Below are positions 44,991 through 53,682 of a DNA stretch of 64,000 nt, piece after piece. The stretch comes from Pseudomonas fluorescens (GTDB lineage Bacteria > Pseudomonadota > Gammaproteobacteria > Pseudomonadales > Pseudomonadaceae), in NCBI RefSeq assembly GCF_902498185.1, contig NZ_CABVIX010000004.1, positions 1-64,000 on the forward strand. Direction: 5' to 3'. Positions within the stretch are counted from its first letter, which is position 1. Each line of letters opens with the position of its first letter. The translations under genes and the position numbers were made by a program. A model generated the notes under the pieces. That model was not told the origin of the DNA. It made no database searches and worked only from the letters and a program-made list of their open reading frames with translations.

Positions 44991-45026
44991 AGCCCCCTGG
45001 TCCTCTGGATCAGAGGGCTTTTTTTG
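44991..45026 (+). terminator. Intrinsic terminator of the ETF-QO gene
   Basis: AGCCCCCTG and CAGAGGGCT form a stem with one mismatch, followed by seven T. Confidence 0.85.
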
Positions 45027-45136
45027 TGGCTGGGGGACGCGCGGCGCGGGGTGCAAGTCTTGGGGCCTCCAGCGCCCTTGAGAATCGAGCGCCACCCGGG
45101 CGGCGCAAACCTCTCAAGACATGCACCTCATACCCA

Positions 45137-46441
45137 TCACGCAATCCTCACCTCACCCCCGACCAACTCCCGACGCCCGAAATACCCCGCCGTCAGCGCT
45201 CCCACCGCCCCCATCACCAGACAGAACCCGACACACACCCAGGGGCTCCACGGCATCAGCGCGATCAGCGCCAGCGGCGTCGTGCTGGCCCATAACGCGT
45301 AGGCAACGTTGTAGGTAAAGGAAATGCCTGAAACGCGGATCTCAGCCGGGAACAGCCCGACCATTACCGAAGGCACCACCCCCACCACACCGCAGGACAG
45401 CCCGGCCAGCGCATAGGCAAGCCCGGTCCAGCCCCACGCCCCCACCAGGCTGGCATAGAGCCCGCCAATGCCCAGCGGCAGCAGCACACTGTAGATCAGC
45501 AACGCCCGCCAGGCGCCCAGGCGGTCGACCAGCAAGCCGGCCAGGACGCAGCCAACATTGAGAAAGACGATGCCGACGCTGCTCAGGGCAAAGGTATGCC
45601 CCGCGCTCATGCCAAAGCGTTGCTGCATCACAGTCGGGGTGATCACCACCAGCACCACCACGGCGGACGTCAGCACGCAGGTCAGCACAGCGGCCGGGAG
45701 CAGCGCCCGGCGGTGCTCGCTGAGCACCTGGCGCAGTGGAAAGGCCACCGGCTGCTCGCGCCGCTCGCGCAGGGCAAGAAATACCGGCGTCTCACTCAAC
45801 CAACGGCGCAGCCACACCCCGATGACGCCAAACACACCACCGAGCAGGAAAGGATAGCGCCACGCGTAATCGAGGATTTCCTGAGGCGTGAACATCTGCG
45901 CCAGAAGCGTCGCAGTCAGAGCGCCCAGCAAGTAGCCAAACGTCAGCCCCGCCTGGAGGAAGCCCAGGGCGTAGCCTCGCCGTCCAGGCGGGGCGTGCTC
46001 GGCCACGAAGGTCCAGGCGCTGGGCACCTCGCCTCCCACCGCAGCGCCCTGAAGGATGCGCAGGCCGAGAAGGATCAGCGGCGCAGCGTAGCCGATCTCG
46101 GCGTAGGTCGGCATCAGTCCGATCAGCAGGCAGGGCACGGCCATCATCAGGATGCTCAGGCTGAACACCCGCTTGCGCCCCAGATGATCGGCGAAGTGCG
46201 CCATCAGGATGCCGCCCAACGGCCGCGCCAGGTAGCCGGTCACGAAGATCCCGAAGCTTTGCAGCAGGCGCAGCCACTCGGGCATGTCGGGCGGAAAGAA
46301 CAGCTGGCTCAGGGTCAGGGCGAAGAACACGAAAATGATGAAGTCGTAGATCTCCAGCGCCCCACCCAGCGCCGCCAGGCTCAAGGTCCGGTGGTCACCA
46401 CGGGTGAGCAGGGGCTGGCGGTTGGTATCGATGGCAGTCAT
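45137..46441 (-). CDS. MFS transporter, metabolite:H+ symporter (MHS) type
   Basis: The 434-aa protein has 12 predicted membrane segments. Segment 2-3 carries GYLARPLGGILMAHFADHLGRKRV, split here as GYLARPLGGILMAHFAD and HLGRKRV, the MFS loop A typical of MHS proteins (ProP/KgtP-like). GLRILQGAAVGGEVPSAWTF is also diagnostic. It probably carries an organic acid or osmolyte. Start MTAIDTNRQP at 46441 is preferred to the longer reading. It has no co-directional partner besides the receiver-like gene 71 bp upstream. Confidence 0.92.
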   Translation of the reverse strand: MTAIDTNRQPLLTRGDHRTLSLAALGGALEIYDFIIFVFFALTLSQLFFPPDMPEWLRLLQSFGIFVTGYLARPLGGILMAHFADHLGRKRVFSLSILMMAVPCLLIGLMPTYAEIGYAAPLILLGLRILQGAAVGGEVPSAWTFVAEHAPPGRRGYALGFLQAGLTFGYLLGALTATLLAQMFTPQEILDYAWRYPFLLGGVFGVIGVWLRRWLSETPVFLALRERREQPVAFPLRQVLSEHRRALLPAAVLTCVLTSAVVVLVVITPTVMQQRFGMSAGHTFALSSVGIVFLNVGCVLAGLLVDRLGAWRALLIYSVLLPLGIGGLYASLVGAWGWTGLAYALAGLSCGVVGVVPSVMVGLFPAEIRVSGISFTYNVAYALWASTTPLALIALMPWSPWVCVGFCLVMGAVGALTAGYFGRRELVGGEVRIA

Positions 46442-46511
46442 TGGAAGCGGTCCGCGGATCGGCAAAGCGCAAGAGGATAGCAAAACCTCGCCGCCGATGG
46501 CCGCTGACCTG

Positions 46512-46982
46512 TCAGGACGGTCGAGTGAACAGGTTATCGATCAGGTAGCGCCGCCGCGGCGCAAGGCCGCTCGACTGGGACAGTCCTGGCGGCAGCGCCA
46601 CCTGCCCCACCACCAGCGGCACATCGATGATCGTCATGAATGACTCCAGCGCTTGGCTGTCAGGCACCTTGGGCAGGCTGATATTGACTGCTTGCCGCTC
46701 GGACGCGGGCACGTTCGGCACCTTGAGGTGCTGGGAGTGATAGAGCAACGCATGCTGGACCTGTGTGCTGACCCGGCAGAAACGCGCCAGGTCGACACCG
46801 CAATGGGTGGCCAGATCGATGTTGCCGATCAACAGATTGAACGGTTGCAGCGCGCCTTGCACCAGACGCTGCAGGTCTTCGAAGCACTCGACGGGCGCGA
46901 TGCGGTAGTAGCCAAGGCTGTTGAGCATCTTCTCCAGCTGCAACAGCTGGCTGGGGTGTTCGTCGGCGATGAGAATCCGCAT
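46512..46982 (-). CDS. Degenerate receiver-domain (response-regulator-like) protein
   Basis: The 156-aa protein starts MRILIADEHPSQLLQLEKML, a receiver beta-1/alpha-1 with the acidic pair DE. The usual phosphoacceptor position reads FNLLIGNIDL, with Asn54 in place of Asp. The conserved lysine is recognisable in NISLPKVP. The tail (PPGLSQSSGLAPRRRYLIDN) has no DNA-binding domain. It is probably a phosphorylation-independent pseudo-receiver that acts through protein contacts. It lies between the iron-starvation sigma factor gene and the MHS transporter. Start at 46982 chosen on fold grounds; 46997 is possible. Confidence 0.78.
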   Translation of the reverse strand: MRILIADEHPSQLLQLEKMLNSLGYYRIAPVECFEDLQRLVQGALQPFNLLIGNIDLATHCGVDLARFCRVSTQVQHALLYHSQHLKVPNVPASERQAVNISLPKVPDSQALESFMTIIDVPLVVGQVALPPGLSQSSGLAPRRRYLIDNLFTRPS

Positions 46983-47166
46983 GGATTTATTGGGCATGTT
47001 CGGACCTGGGCAGTAGGAAGTTGTTTCGTTCCTTGACCGAACTGCGCCGGGGCAGGCTCCTGCAGGCTCGAGGGCCTGTTACCGGGTCTGCATTGATAGT
47101 TGTAGGTAATCGAATGAAAATCAAGTGCAGTAGGCAGTAATTGAAGCGCGCCGGTGCAGGTGCCCG

Positions 47167-47643
47167 TCAGCCTTCCCACTCGCGCATGCGCAAGCGGCAG
47201 TGCTTCATGGCATTGACGATATGTTTTTCCACGAGGCTGCGTGAGAGGCCCAGGCGTTTGGCGATCTGCTGATGGGAAAGACCGTCGAGCTTGCGCAGCA
47301 GGAAGCAGTGGCGGCACGGTTCGGCCAGCTCGGCCAGGGCACGCTGCAGCAGCTCCAGCCGCTCATCCAGTTGCATGTCCACGGACGGGGCAGGACTGTG
47401 CCAGCGCTCCTCGCTGTCGAGCACGTCCAGCGATTCGGTCTGCCGCACGCGCTGGCGGCGATGCCGGTCGACAATCAGGTTCAGCGCCGTGCGGTAGAGA
47501 AAGGCGCGCGGTTGCTCGATCGGCTGCGAACCGGCGCGGTCAAGCACGCGCAGGAAAGCATCATGGGCAACATCCTCGGCGGCGTGGCGACTGCCAAGGC
47601 GCGCACAGAGAAAGCTGACCAACTCGCGATAGTAGTGTTCCAC
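47167..47643 (-). CDS. FecI-type ECF sigma factor (FpvI-like, iron starvation)
   Basis: The 158-aa ECF sigma factor has region 2 (HAAEDVAHDAFLRVLDRA; AFLYRTALNLIVDRHRR) and region 4 (LDGLSHQQIAKRLGLSRSL, VEKHIVNAMKHCR), which resemble FecI and FpvI rather than PvdS. A Fur box sits about 70-90 bp upstream. The start is GTG at 47643, the first start in frame, with only a weak AGG ahead. The likely partner is the STN-domain FpvA receptor 6 kb away, with an anti-sigma factor that is not in this window. In P. putida a comparable sigma gene sits near the pyoverdine locus. It should direct fpvA and perhaps pyoverdine genes. Confidence 0.82.
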   Translation of the reverse strand: MEHYYRELVSFLCARLGSRHAAEDVAHDAFLRVLDRAGSQPIEQPRAFLYRTALNLIVDRHRRQRVRQTESLDVLDSEERWHSPAPSVDMQLDERLELLQRALAELAEPCRHCFLLRKLDGLSHQQIAKRLGLSRSLVEKHIVNAMKHCRLRMREWEG

Positions 47644-47714
47644 CCTGGCACCCGGCAGGCGCTCCTGCCGCTGGATGCGTGGCAGGAGGCAATGTGATAT
47701 CAGCCTCCAATATT

Positions 47715-47733
47715 ACAAATTATAATTATTCTC
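47715..47733 (-). promoter_or_regulatory. Fur box upstream of the ECF sigma gene
   Basis: On the minus strand GAGAATAATTATAATTTGT matches the Fur 19-mer at about 12 of 19 positions. It is the only AT-rich island in the gap. It is positioned to repress the sigma gene in iron-rich medium. Confidence 0.62.
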
Positions 47734-47767
47734 AGCAACCGTGGCATCCTGTTCCTGCATGCTCGCG

Positions 47768-49384
47768 CTATACCACCTTGAGATTTCGGGCATACCAGGG
47801 ACGCTGCGGCACCTTGGGACGCAACGCGGAAAATCGCTCCTCATTGCCATAGATGAGCCGGATCCCCAGCTTCATGGTCTCAGGGTCCATCTCCACGCTC
47901 CGGCCCGGGCGCAGCCCAGGGACGGTGCTACAGCCATGGGTATCGGGCCCCAGCCAAGGGTCGGCCACCCCGACCCAGCGCCCCGGCGCGAACCAGGGCA
48001 CGCCATTGACGGTCTGGCGCGAAACTTCCCCCGGATGAAAGCGCTGATGCGCACGGAACCAGTCTTCGATGCGATCGTCGATCCAGCCATGGAAGCGCCA
48101 GAACACCGGATTCACATGGGATGAGAAAGGATCGCCGAGAAAGTCGTTTTCAGCCGCGAACCAACGCCCTGCAAAATCGTGAGGGGTCCGGGCCATGGGC
48201 ACGGGCATGTCGTTGACCGGATCACGCGGGACCGAAGCCCAGCGCATGTGCAGCCAGTCGTGCAAGCCCAGTTCGACTTCCGAGCCAAACTGTCCGAGGG
48301 TCAGTTGCGACAGGTACTGGGCATCGGTGTAGCGCGACTCCCAGACCTGGAAGTTACCGTGAAAGGTGTCTGCGTTCTTGATGTCGCTGACCCATTGAGT
48401 GTACTGCGTGTCCCCCGCCGCCAACCAGGTGGGCGGCAAGGCATTGCCGTCCTGGTTGTCGAAGTAGCGGGCAAAACCTGCGCGGTCGCGCTCCAGCTCA
48501 GGCTGTGGCAGCGGAAAGCTCGGCCATGAGGGCAGGTCCTGCAGGGACCGGGCGGTGCCGAGCATGTGCCTGTGCATGAACAGGAAATCTTCACCCGACC
48601 CATTGCGGTCCTTGTGCCGTCCCCGGGCATCACGCTCCTCTCCCAATGGGCCCGGCTGCCAGCCGAGGCCACGCAGTGCGCGTTGCCTGTCCTCGTCGAG
48701 CTTGTGCCACTTGTCCCGCGAAGCGTGCCATAGCTGGTGGAACAGGCGGTGCTCCGGTGCGACCAGCCGCGCCATCAGCGCAGCATTCAAGGGGGTGCGT
48801 TCACGCGCCTCGGGAAACACACGCTTGAGCGCCATGAAGCGATTGTCCTGCTCTGGCAGCGCCAGGGGACGGTCAAGGCGCAGGATGCGCCCATTGAGGG
48901 TTGCCGGGCCCGCATTGCCGAAACGCCCCCAGACTTCATCGAGCACCATATGGCACTCATAGCGCGGCGCCGAATTGCCCGAGCCTGTGGGCACCAGGCG
49001 CCAGCGCAATGTCCCGGGTCTGCCCGGCAGCAGGTCGCCGACCACCCGGTAGCGCGGCTCCTCAGGACCGCGTAGCCGCTCGGCGGTGTCCAGATAGCCG
49101 CGCAATCCCCGCCCTCGCGCAGCCACGTCGAGAAACAGCTCCAGCCCCTCGCCCGGCAAGCCTTCGATACCTGCCTCACTGCCAAGCAGTGACCAGTCCC
49201 AGACGCCGCGCAAGGTATCCGCCAAGTGTTGTCCGGCCGTGTCGGCCAACTCGACCACGGCCTCGCCGGGCGTCTCGGGAAACCCCTCCTTCCGGGTCAG
49301 CTCGCGGTGCGCGTACCAGGCACCTGGTACCGCAACCCCCGTCAGAGCGACACCCGCGATGAAGCCGCGTCGAGAAATGCTCAT
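47768..49384 (-). CDS. pvdP: Pyoverdine maturation tyrosinase PvdP
   Basis: The 538-aa Tat-exported periplasmic copper tyrosinase oxidises the ferribactin/dihydropyoverdine precursor to build the chromophore. The Tat signal is MSISRRGFIAGVALTGVAV (twin Arg5-Arg6). Copper-ligand histidines typical of type-3 centres occur in RLFHQLWHASRDKWH, GLHDWLHMRW and HVNPVFWRFHGWIDD. Start at 49384 gives the correct twin-arginine signal. A perfect PvdS iron-starvation box lies about 60-80 bp upstream. It is divergent from pvdM as in other fluorescent pseudomonads. Confidence 0.95.
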   Translation of the reverse strand: MSISRRGFIAGVALTGVAVPGAWYAHRELTRKEGFPETPGEAVVELADTAGQHLADTLRGVWDWSLLGSEAGIEGLPGEGLELFLDVAARGRGLRGYLDTAERLRGPEEPRYRVVGDLLPGRPGTLRWRLVPTGSGNSAPRYECHMVLDEVWGRFGNAGPATLNGRILRLDRPLALPEQDNRFMALKRVFPEARERTPLNAALMARLVAPEHRLFHQLWHASRDKWHKLDEDRQRALRGLGWQPGPLGEERDARGRHKDRNGSGEDFLFMHRHMLGTARSLQDLPSWPSFPLPQPELERDRAGFARYFDNQDGNALPPTWLAAGDTQYTQWVSDIKNADTFHGNFQVWESRYTDAQYLSQLTLGQFGSEVELGLHDWLHMRWASVPRDPVNDMPVPMARTPHDFAGRWFAAENDFLGDPFSSHVNPVFWRFHGWIDDRIEDWFRAHQRFHPGEVSRQTVNGVPWFAPGRWVGVADPWLGPDTHGCSTVPGLRPGRSVEMDPETMKLGIRLIYGNEERFSALRPKVPQRPWYARNLKVV

Positions 49385-49440
49385 CTGTCTACCTGTATCC
49401 GCCGTTGCGGCCATCGGACATGGCCCTGTCGAACGCTAGG

Positions 49441-49464
49441 ACGTTGTGCGGACAGCAAAATTTA
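49441..49464 (-). promoter_or_regulatory. PvdS iron-starvation box of pvdP
   Basis: On the minus strand TAAAT (49464-49460), exactly 16 nt, CGT (49443-49441). This equals the PvdS consensus TAAAT-N16-CGT. Confidence 0.85.
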
Positions 49465-49519
49465 ACCATGCGGCCTTTTCAACCGTGCCCTGGCCGGGCC
49501 GTCCAGCCCCCCGCACCGC

Positions 49520-49543
49520 TAAATTTCCGCCGAGCGAGCTCGT
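49520..49543 (+). promoter_or_regulatory. PvdS iron-starvation box of pvdM-pvdO-pvdE
   Basis: CTAAAT ending with TAAAT at 49520-49524, exactly 16 nt, CGT at 49541-49543. It is 62 nt before the pvdM ATG and faces away from the pvdP box. Confidence 0.87.
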
Positions 49544-49604
49544 CCTCCCCCTGACAGCAAAGGCCCCACACCGCCCATTGCCGGTGCAACCGACTGAGAG
49601 CACG

Positions 49605-50936
49605 ATGACGACAACACGCTGGAAAAAAGTCCTGTACGTCAGCCTGGCCGCGGCCTTGAGCGCTGGCGCCGGGATTGCCGCCTGGCATTACCTCACCGCC
49701 GAGCCCGGTTACGCCCGGGAGGTGATCGAGCAGGCCAACGATCTGCAACAACGGATCATCTCGTTCGACAGCCACGTCACCCTCCCCTTGACCTTCGGAA
49801 CCCGCGGCAACGAGGCCGACCAGGACGGCGCGGGTCGCTTCGACCTGGCCAAGGCCGCCCGTGGGCGCCTGTCTTCGGCGGCGTTGACGGTCTTCGCATG
49901 GCCCGAGTCCTGGACCGGTGCCAATGGCCCGCATCGCCCGACCGATGGCTTCGTCGTGGCCGCGCGGCATCAGCAGGAAGTGCGCTACAAGGCCATCGAC
50001 GCCATGGTCCGTGACTTCCCCAACCAGGTCGGCATCGCCTACTCGCCGCAAGACCTGCGGCGCCTGCACGGCGAAGGCAAGTTCGCGGTGTTCATCAGCA
50101 TGCTCAATGCCTATGCACTGGGTGACGATCTCGACCAGCTGGACCGCTGGGCCGCCCGCGGCATGCGGATGTTCGGCTTCAGCTATGTGGGCAACAACAG
50201 CTGGGCGGACTCCTCGCGTCCCCTGCCCTTCTTCAACGATACCGCCGACGCGCTGGGCGGGCTGTCACCCATAGGCCAGCAAGCCGTGCGCCGGCTCAAT
50301 GACCTGGGCGTGATCATCGATGTCTCGCAGATGTCCAGCCAGGCGCTCACCCAGGTTACCCAACTTACCCGTGCGCCGGTGGTTGCCTCGCACTCGGCGC
50401 CGCGGGCGATGGTGGACATCCCGCGCAACCTCAGCGACAAGGAAATGCAACTGATCAAGGATACCGGCGGAGTCGTCCAGGTGGTCGCCTTCTCGACCTA
50501 CCTCAAGCCCCTGAGCCACAAGAGCCGTGAGCGTCTTGACGAGCTGCGCGCGCAGTTCGGCCTGCCGCCGCTCTCCAACCTGGCCTATGCCCTGATGCCG
50601 GGCGATCCGGTCATCGCCGCCTGGCCCGAGCAAAAGGTCGGGCAGTACGCGAGCGAGCTTTACGCGATTCTCGATGAGGAACCGCCAGCGACACTCAAGG
50701 ATTTCGGCGACGCCATCGACTATACGGTGCGCAAGGTCGGCATCGATCACGTCGGCATCAGTTCGGACTTCAACGAAGGCGGCGGCGTCAAGGGCTGGAA
50801 CGATGCCAGCGAGGCGCGCAACGTCACCGCGGAACTGATCTCGCGCGGTTACTCCGAGGCCGACATCGCCAAGCTGTGGGGCGGCAACTTCATGCGCGCC
50901 TGGGAGCAGACACAAGCCGCAGCAAGGCGCAGCTGA
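49605..50936 (+). CDS. pvdM: Pyoverdine biosynthesis dipeptidase-like protein PvdM
   Basis: The 443-aa periplasmic, membrane-anchored member of the renal dipeptidase family is required for pyoverdine fluorophore maturation. A single N-terminal anchor (KVLYVSLAAALSAGAGIAAW, residues about 8-27) precedes the TIM-barrel domain. Metal-ligand motifs include SFDSHVTLPL, VVASHSAPRAMVD and HVGISSDFNEGGG. The ATG at 49605 has GAGAG upstream; the earlier reading has no signal. It heads pvdM-pvdO-pvdE behind a PvdS box. Confidence 0.93.
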   Translation: MTTTRWKKVLYVSLAAALSAGAGIAAWHYLTAEPGYAREVIEQANDLQQRIISFDSHVTLPLTFGTRGNEADQDGAGRFDLAKAARGRLSSAALTVFAWPESWTGANGPHRPTDGFVVAARHQQEVRYKAIDAMVRDFPNQVGIAYSPQDLRRLHGEGKFAVFISMLNAYALGDDLDQLDRWAARGMRMFGFSYVGNNSWADSSRPLPFFNDTADALGGLSPIGQQAVRRLNDLGVIIDVSQMSSQALTQVTQLTRAPVVASHSAPRAMVDIPRNLSDKEMQLIKDTGGVVQVVAFSTYLKPLSHKSRERLDELRAQFGLPPLSNLAYALMPGDPVIAAWPEQKVGQYASELYAILDEEPPATLKDFGDAIDYTVRKVGIDHVGISSDFNEGGGVKGWNDASEARNVTAELISRGYSEADIAKLWGGNFMRAWEQTQAAARRS

Positions 50937-50985
50937 ACACAGCCACTTTCTTGATTGTTTGCCACTAGCTGACGGAATCCTGCAG

Positions 50986-51885
50986 ATGCCCCACGAACTC
51001 ACAACATCCCCGCGACTGAAGCGTCCCCTGCGCTGGCTGTCGTACCTCGCCAGCCTGGGCCTGGTACTGAGCGCCACGGCCCACGCAGCGCCCTCGGCCC
51101 AACCCGGCAGTGTCTTCAAGGACTGCAAGGACTGCCCGGAAATGGTGGTACTGCCCGCCGGAAGCTTCATGATGGGCACCCCGGAAGGCGAGGCCGGCCG
51201 CGAGCCCGACGAAGGCCCGCAACATAATGTGACCTTCGCCAAGCCCTTCGCCATCAGCCGCTACCCTGTCACCGCCGGCGAGCTGGATGCCTACATCAAG
51301 GCAAGCGGCGTCACCCCCGCCGATGGCGACGACCGTCCCGGACGGCGCTGCACTGCCAGCAAGCCAAGCTACAAGCAGGGGCCCCGCCAGCCCGCCGTCT
51401 GCGTCAGCCATCACGATGCCAAGGACTATGCCAGGTGGCTATCCGCCCAGACCGGTCATGCCTACCACCTGCCCAGCGAGGCCCAGCGCGAGTATGCCGC
51501 CCGCGCCGGTTCCACAGGCCCATTCCCCTTCCCCTTCGATGACAACGACCCGCGCACATACAGCATCGCCAAGCATGCCAATACCTACGGCCCCACCGAT
51601 GGGTTCTCCTACACCGCCCCCGTCGGCAGCTACCCCGCCAACGCCTTTGGCGTCTACGACATGCACGGCAACGTCTACGAGTGGACCGCCGACTGCGGGC
51701 ATCCGGACTATGTCGGCGCGCCGACCGATGGCAGCGCCTGGCTCACTGGCAAATGCCAGACCCGGGTGATGCGCGGCAATGACTGGGGCGAGGCGCCCGT
51801 GTTCTCGCGCTCCGGCAATCGCAACTACCGCGCGCCCGAAGTCCGGGGCGATTTTCTTGGTTTCCGGGTCGCCCGTGAACTGTAA
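50986..51885 (+). CDS. pvdO: Pyoverdine maturation FGE-like protein PvdO
   Basis: The 299-aa periplasmic protein with a signal peptide (LSYLASLGLVLSATAHA) belongs to the formylglycine-generating-enzyme/sulfatase-modifying family. Motifs: MVVLPAGSFMMGTPEGEAG, YHLPSEAQREYAARAG, FGVYDMHGNVYEWTADC, SRSGNRNYRAPEVRGDFLGF. PvdO completes the dihydropyoverdine-to-pyoverdine oxidation in the P. fluorescens/aeruginosa systems. Start MPHELTTSPRLKRPL at 50986. It follows pvdM by 49 bp with no pvdN between. Confidence 0.94.
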   Translation: MPHELTTSPRLKRPLRWLSYLASLGLVLSATAHAAPSAQPGSVFKDCKDCPEMVVLPAGSFMMGTPEGEAGREPDEGPQHNVTFAKPFAISRYPVTAGELDAYIKASGVTPADGDDRPGRRCTASKPSYKQGPRQPAVCVSHHDAKDYARWLSAQTGHAYHLPSEAQREYAARAGSTGPFPFPFDDNDPRTYSIAKHANTYGPTDGFSYTAPVGSYPANAFGVYDMHGNVYEWTADCGHPDYVGAPTDGSAWLTGKCQTRVMRGNDWGEAPVFSRSGNRNYRAPEVRGDFLGFRVAREL

Positions 51886-51920
51886 CCGCACCTCCATGAC
51901 GCGCGTATCGGGAGTTCCCC

Positions 51921-53573
51921 ATGTCGTCCACTAAACCCCGCGGTGCCATCCGCGAACTGTTCAGCCTGCTCAAGCCCTTCTGGCCGCTGGTGACCACCTC
52001 GATCGTGCTCGGCATGATCGGAGGCCTCAGTGTCACCGTGCTGCTGGCCACCATCAACAAGGCCTTGCACAGCGAGGCCGGCCTGACCCAAGGCGTGGTG
52101 CTCGGTTTTGCCGGGCTCTGCGTGCTGGCCTTGCTCAGCTCGATCTGCTCCGACATCGGCACCAACTATGTGGGCCAGAAGATCATCGCCACGTTGCGCA
52201 AGCAGCTGGGCGAGAAGGTCCTTGCGGCGCCGATCGACCAGATCGAGCGCTACCGCAGCCACCGGCTGATCCCTGTACTGACCCACGACGTCGATACCAT
52301 CAGCTCCTTCGCCTTTGTCTTCGCGCCGCTGGCGATTTCCCTGACCGTGACGCTTGGCTGCCTCGGTTATCTGGCCATGCTGTCGTTGCCGATGTTCCTG
52401 ATCATGCTGGTGGCGATCGCCCTGGGCACCGTGCTGCAATTTCTGGCACGGGCCCGCGGCATGCGCGGTTTCGAAGCTGCACGCGATGCCGAGGACGAAC
52501 TGCAGAAGCACTACAACGCCATTGCCGGCGGGGCCAAGGAACTGCGCATTCACCGGTTGCGCCGCCAGCGCATGTTCACCCATGGCATCCAGGGGACCGC
52601 CGAGCGCATCTGCGCTACCCAGATGCGCTCGATCAACACCTTCGTGATCGCCAAGAGCCTGGGCTCGATGCTGTTCTTCGTGGTGATCGGCCTGGCGCTG
52701 GCGCTGCAGTCGATGTGGCCCAGCAGCGACCCGACGGTCATGAGCGGCTTCGTGCTGGTGCTGCTGTACATGAAGGGTCCGCTGGAACACCTGATCGGCA
52801 CCCTGCCGATCATCAGCAAGGCACAAATCGCTTTCCGCCGGATCGCCGAGCTGTCCAATCAGTTCTCATCGCCAGAACCGCACCTGCTGCTCAACGACCG
52901 CAGCCAGCCGGCCATGGCCATGAACAGCCTCGAGCTTCGCGACGTGCGCTATGGCTTTCCTCAGGTCGAAGGCAGCGAGGCATTCAACCTGGGACCGGTC
53001 AACCTGCGCATCGAGCAGGGCGAGATCGTGTTCATCGTCGGCGAGAACGGCTGCGGCAAGACTACCCTGATCAAGCTTCTGCTCGGCCTGTACGCGCCGC
53101 AGTCCGGCAGCATCCAGCTCAACGGCCACGCCGTGACGGCGCAGAGCCGTGACGACTACCGCCAACTGTTCACCACGATCTTCGCCGACTACTACCTGTT
53201 CGACGACCTGATCCAGGGCGACAAGCCGCTTCCCCAGGATGCCGAGCGCTACCTCAAGCGCCTGGAGATCGACCACAAGGTCAGCATCAAGGACGGCAGA
53301 TTCAGCACCACCGACCTGTCCACCGGACAGCGCAAGCGCCTTGCGCTGGTGGGCGCCTGGCTGGAGGAGCGCCCCGTGCTGGTGTTCGACGAATGGGCCG
53401 CCGATCAGGACCCGACCTTCCGCCGTGTCTTCTACACGCAGTTGCTGCCCGACCTCAAGCGCCTGGGCAAGACCATCATCGTGATCTCCCACGATGACCG
53501 CTATTTCGACGTTGCCGACCAGCTGGTGCGCATGAGCCGTGGTCAGGTCGTCAGTGAAGCGGTGACTGCCTGA
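51921..53573 (+). CDS. pvdE: Pyoverdine precursor ABC exporter PvdE
   Basis: The 550-aa fused permease-ATPase of the cyclic-peptide/SyrD-PvdE exporter family moves ferribactin from cytoplasm to periplasm. Six membrane helices occupy the first about 290 residues. The ATPase has Walker A GENGCGKTT, signature LSTGQRKRLAL, Walker B VLVFDEWAADQDP and the H-loop VISHDDRYF. It follows pvdO by 35 bp. Confidence 0.95.
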   Translation: MSSTKPRGAIRELFSLLKPFWPLVTTSIVLGMIGGLSVTVLLATINKALHSEAGLTQGVVLGFAGLCVLALLSSICSDIGTNYVGQKIIATLRKQLGEKVLAAPIDQIERYRSHRLIPVLTHDVDTISSFAFVFAPLAISLTVTLGCLGYLAMLSLPMFLIMLVAIALGTVLQFLARARGMRGFEAARDAEDELQKHYNAIAGGAKELRIHRLRRQRMFTHGIQGTAERICATQMRSINTFVIAKSLGSMLFFVVIGLALALQSMWPSSDPTVMSGFVLVLLYMKGPLEHLIGTLPIISKAQIAFRRIAELSNQFSSPEPHLLLNDRSQPAMAMNSLELRDVRYGFPQVEGSEAFNLGPVNLRIEQGEIVFIVGENGCGKTTLIKLLLGLYAPQSGSIQLNGHAVTAQSRDDYRQLFTTIFADYYLFDDLIQGDKPLPQDAERYLKRLEIDHKVSIKDGRFSTTDLSTGQRKRLALVGAWLEERPVLVFDEWAADQDPTFRRVFYTQLLPDLKRLGKTIIVISHDDRYFDVADQLVRMSRGQVVSEAVTA

Positions 53574-53588
53574 AACCACGTCCAGGAG

Positions 53589-53617
53589 CCGGGGGAAAAT
53601 AATTTTCCGGTTCTTGT
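53589..53617 (+). terminator. Weak terminator-like palindrome after pvdE
   Basis: GGAAAAT-A-ATTTTCC (53594-53608), extended by flanking CCGG and CGG, is followed by TTCTTGTTG. It may end pvdE transcripts. GGAAAAT also resembles a FecI-type -35 element and could belong to the fpvA promoter. Confidence 0.4.
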
Positions 53618-53638
53618 TGCGACGTGCGTCTCACTATC

Positions 53639-53657
53639 GGTAATCCGAATCATTATC
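53639..53657 (+). promoter_or_regulatory. Fur box upstream of fpvA
   Basis: GGTAATCCGAATCATTATC matches the Fur 19-mer consensus at 15 of 19 positions, with the right half-site AATCATTATC perfect. It is 26 nt before the fpvA ATG. Confidence 0.82.
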
Positions 53658-53682
53658 AATAAGCCCCTTACAAGAGCCCATC

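Noticed and set aside
43062..45095. 677-codon minus-strand frame opposite the ETF-QO gene
   Set aside because: It spans promoter elements and the antisense of a motif-complete ETF-QO.
47167..47643. Calling the ECF sigma factor PvdS
   Set aside because: It is shorter and its region 2 and region 4 sequences differ from the PvdS pattern I know (for example no AEDVVQDAFFR segment). FecI/FpvI-like fits better.
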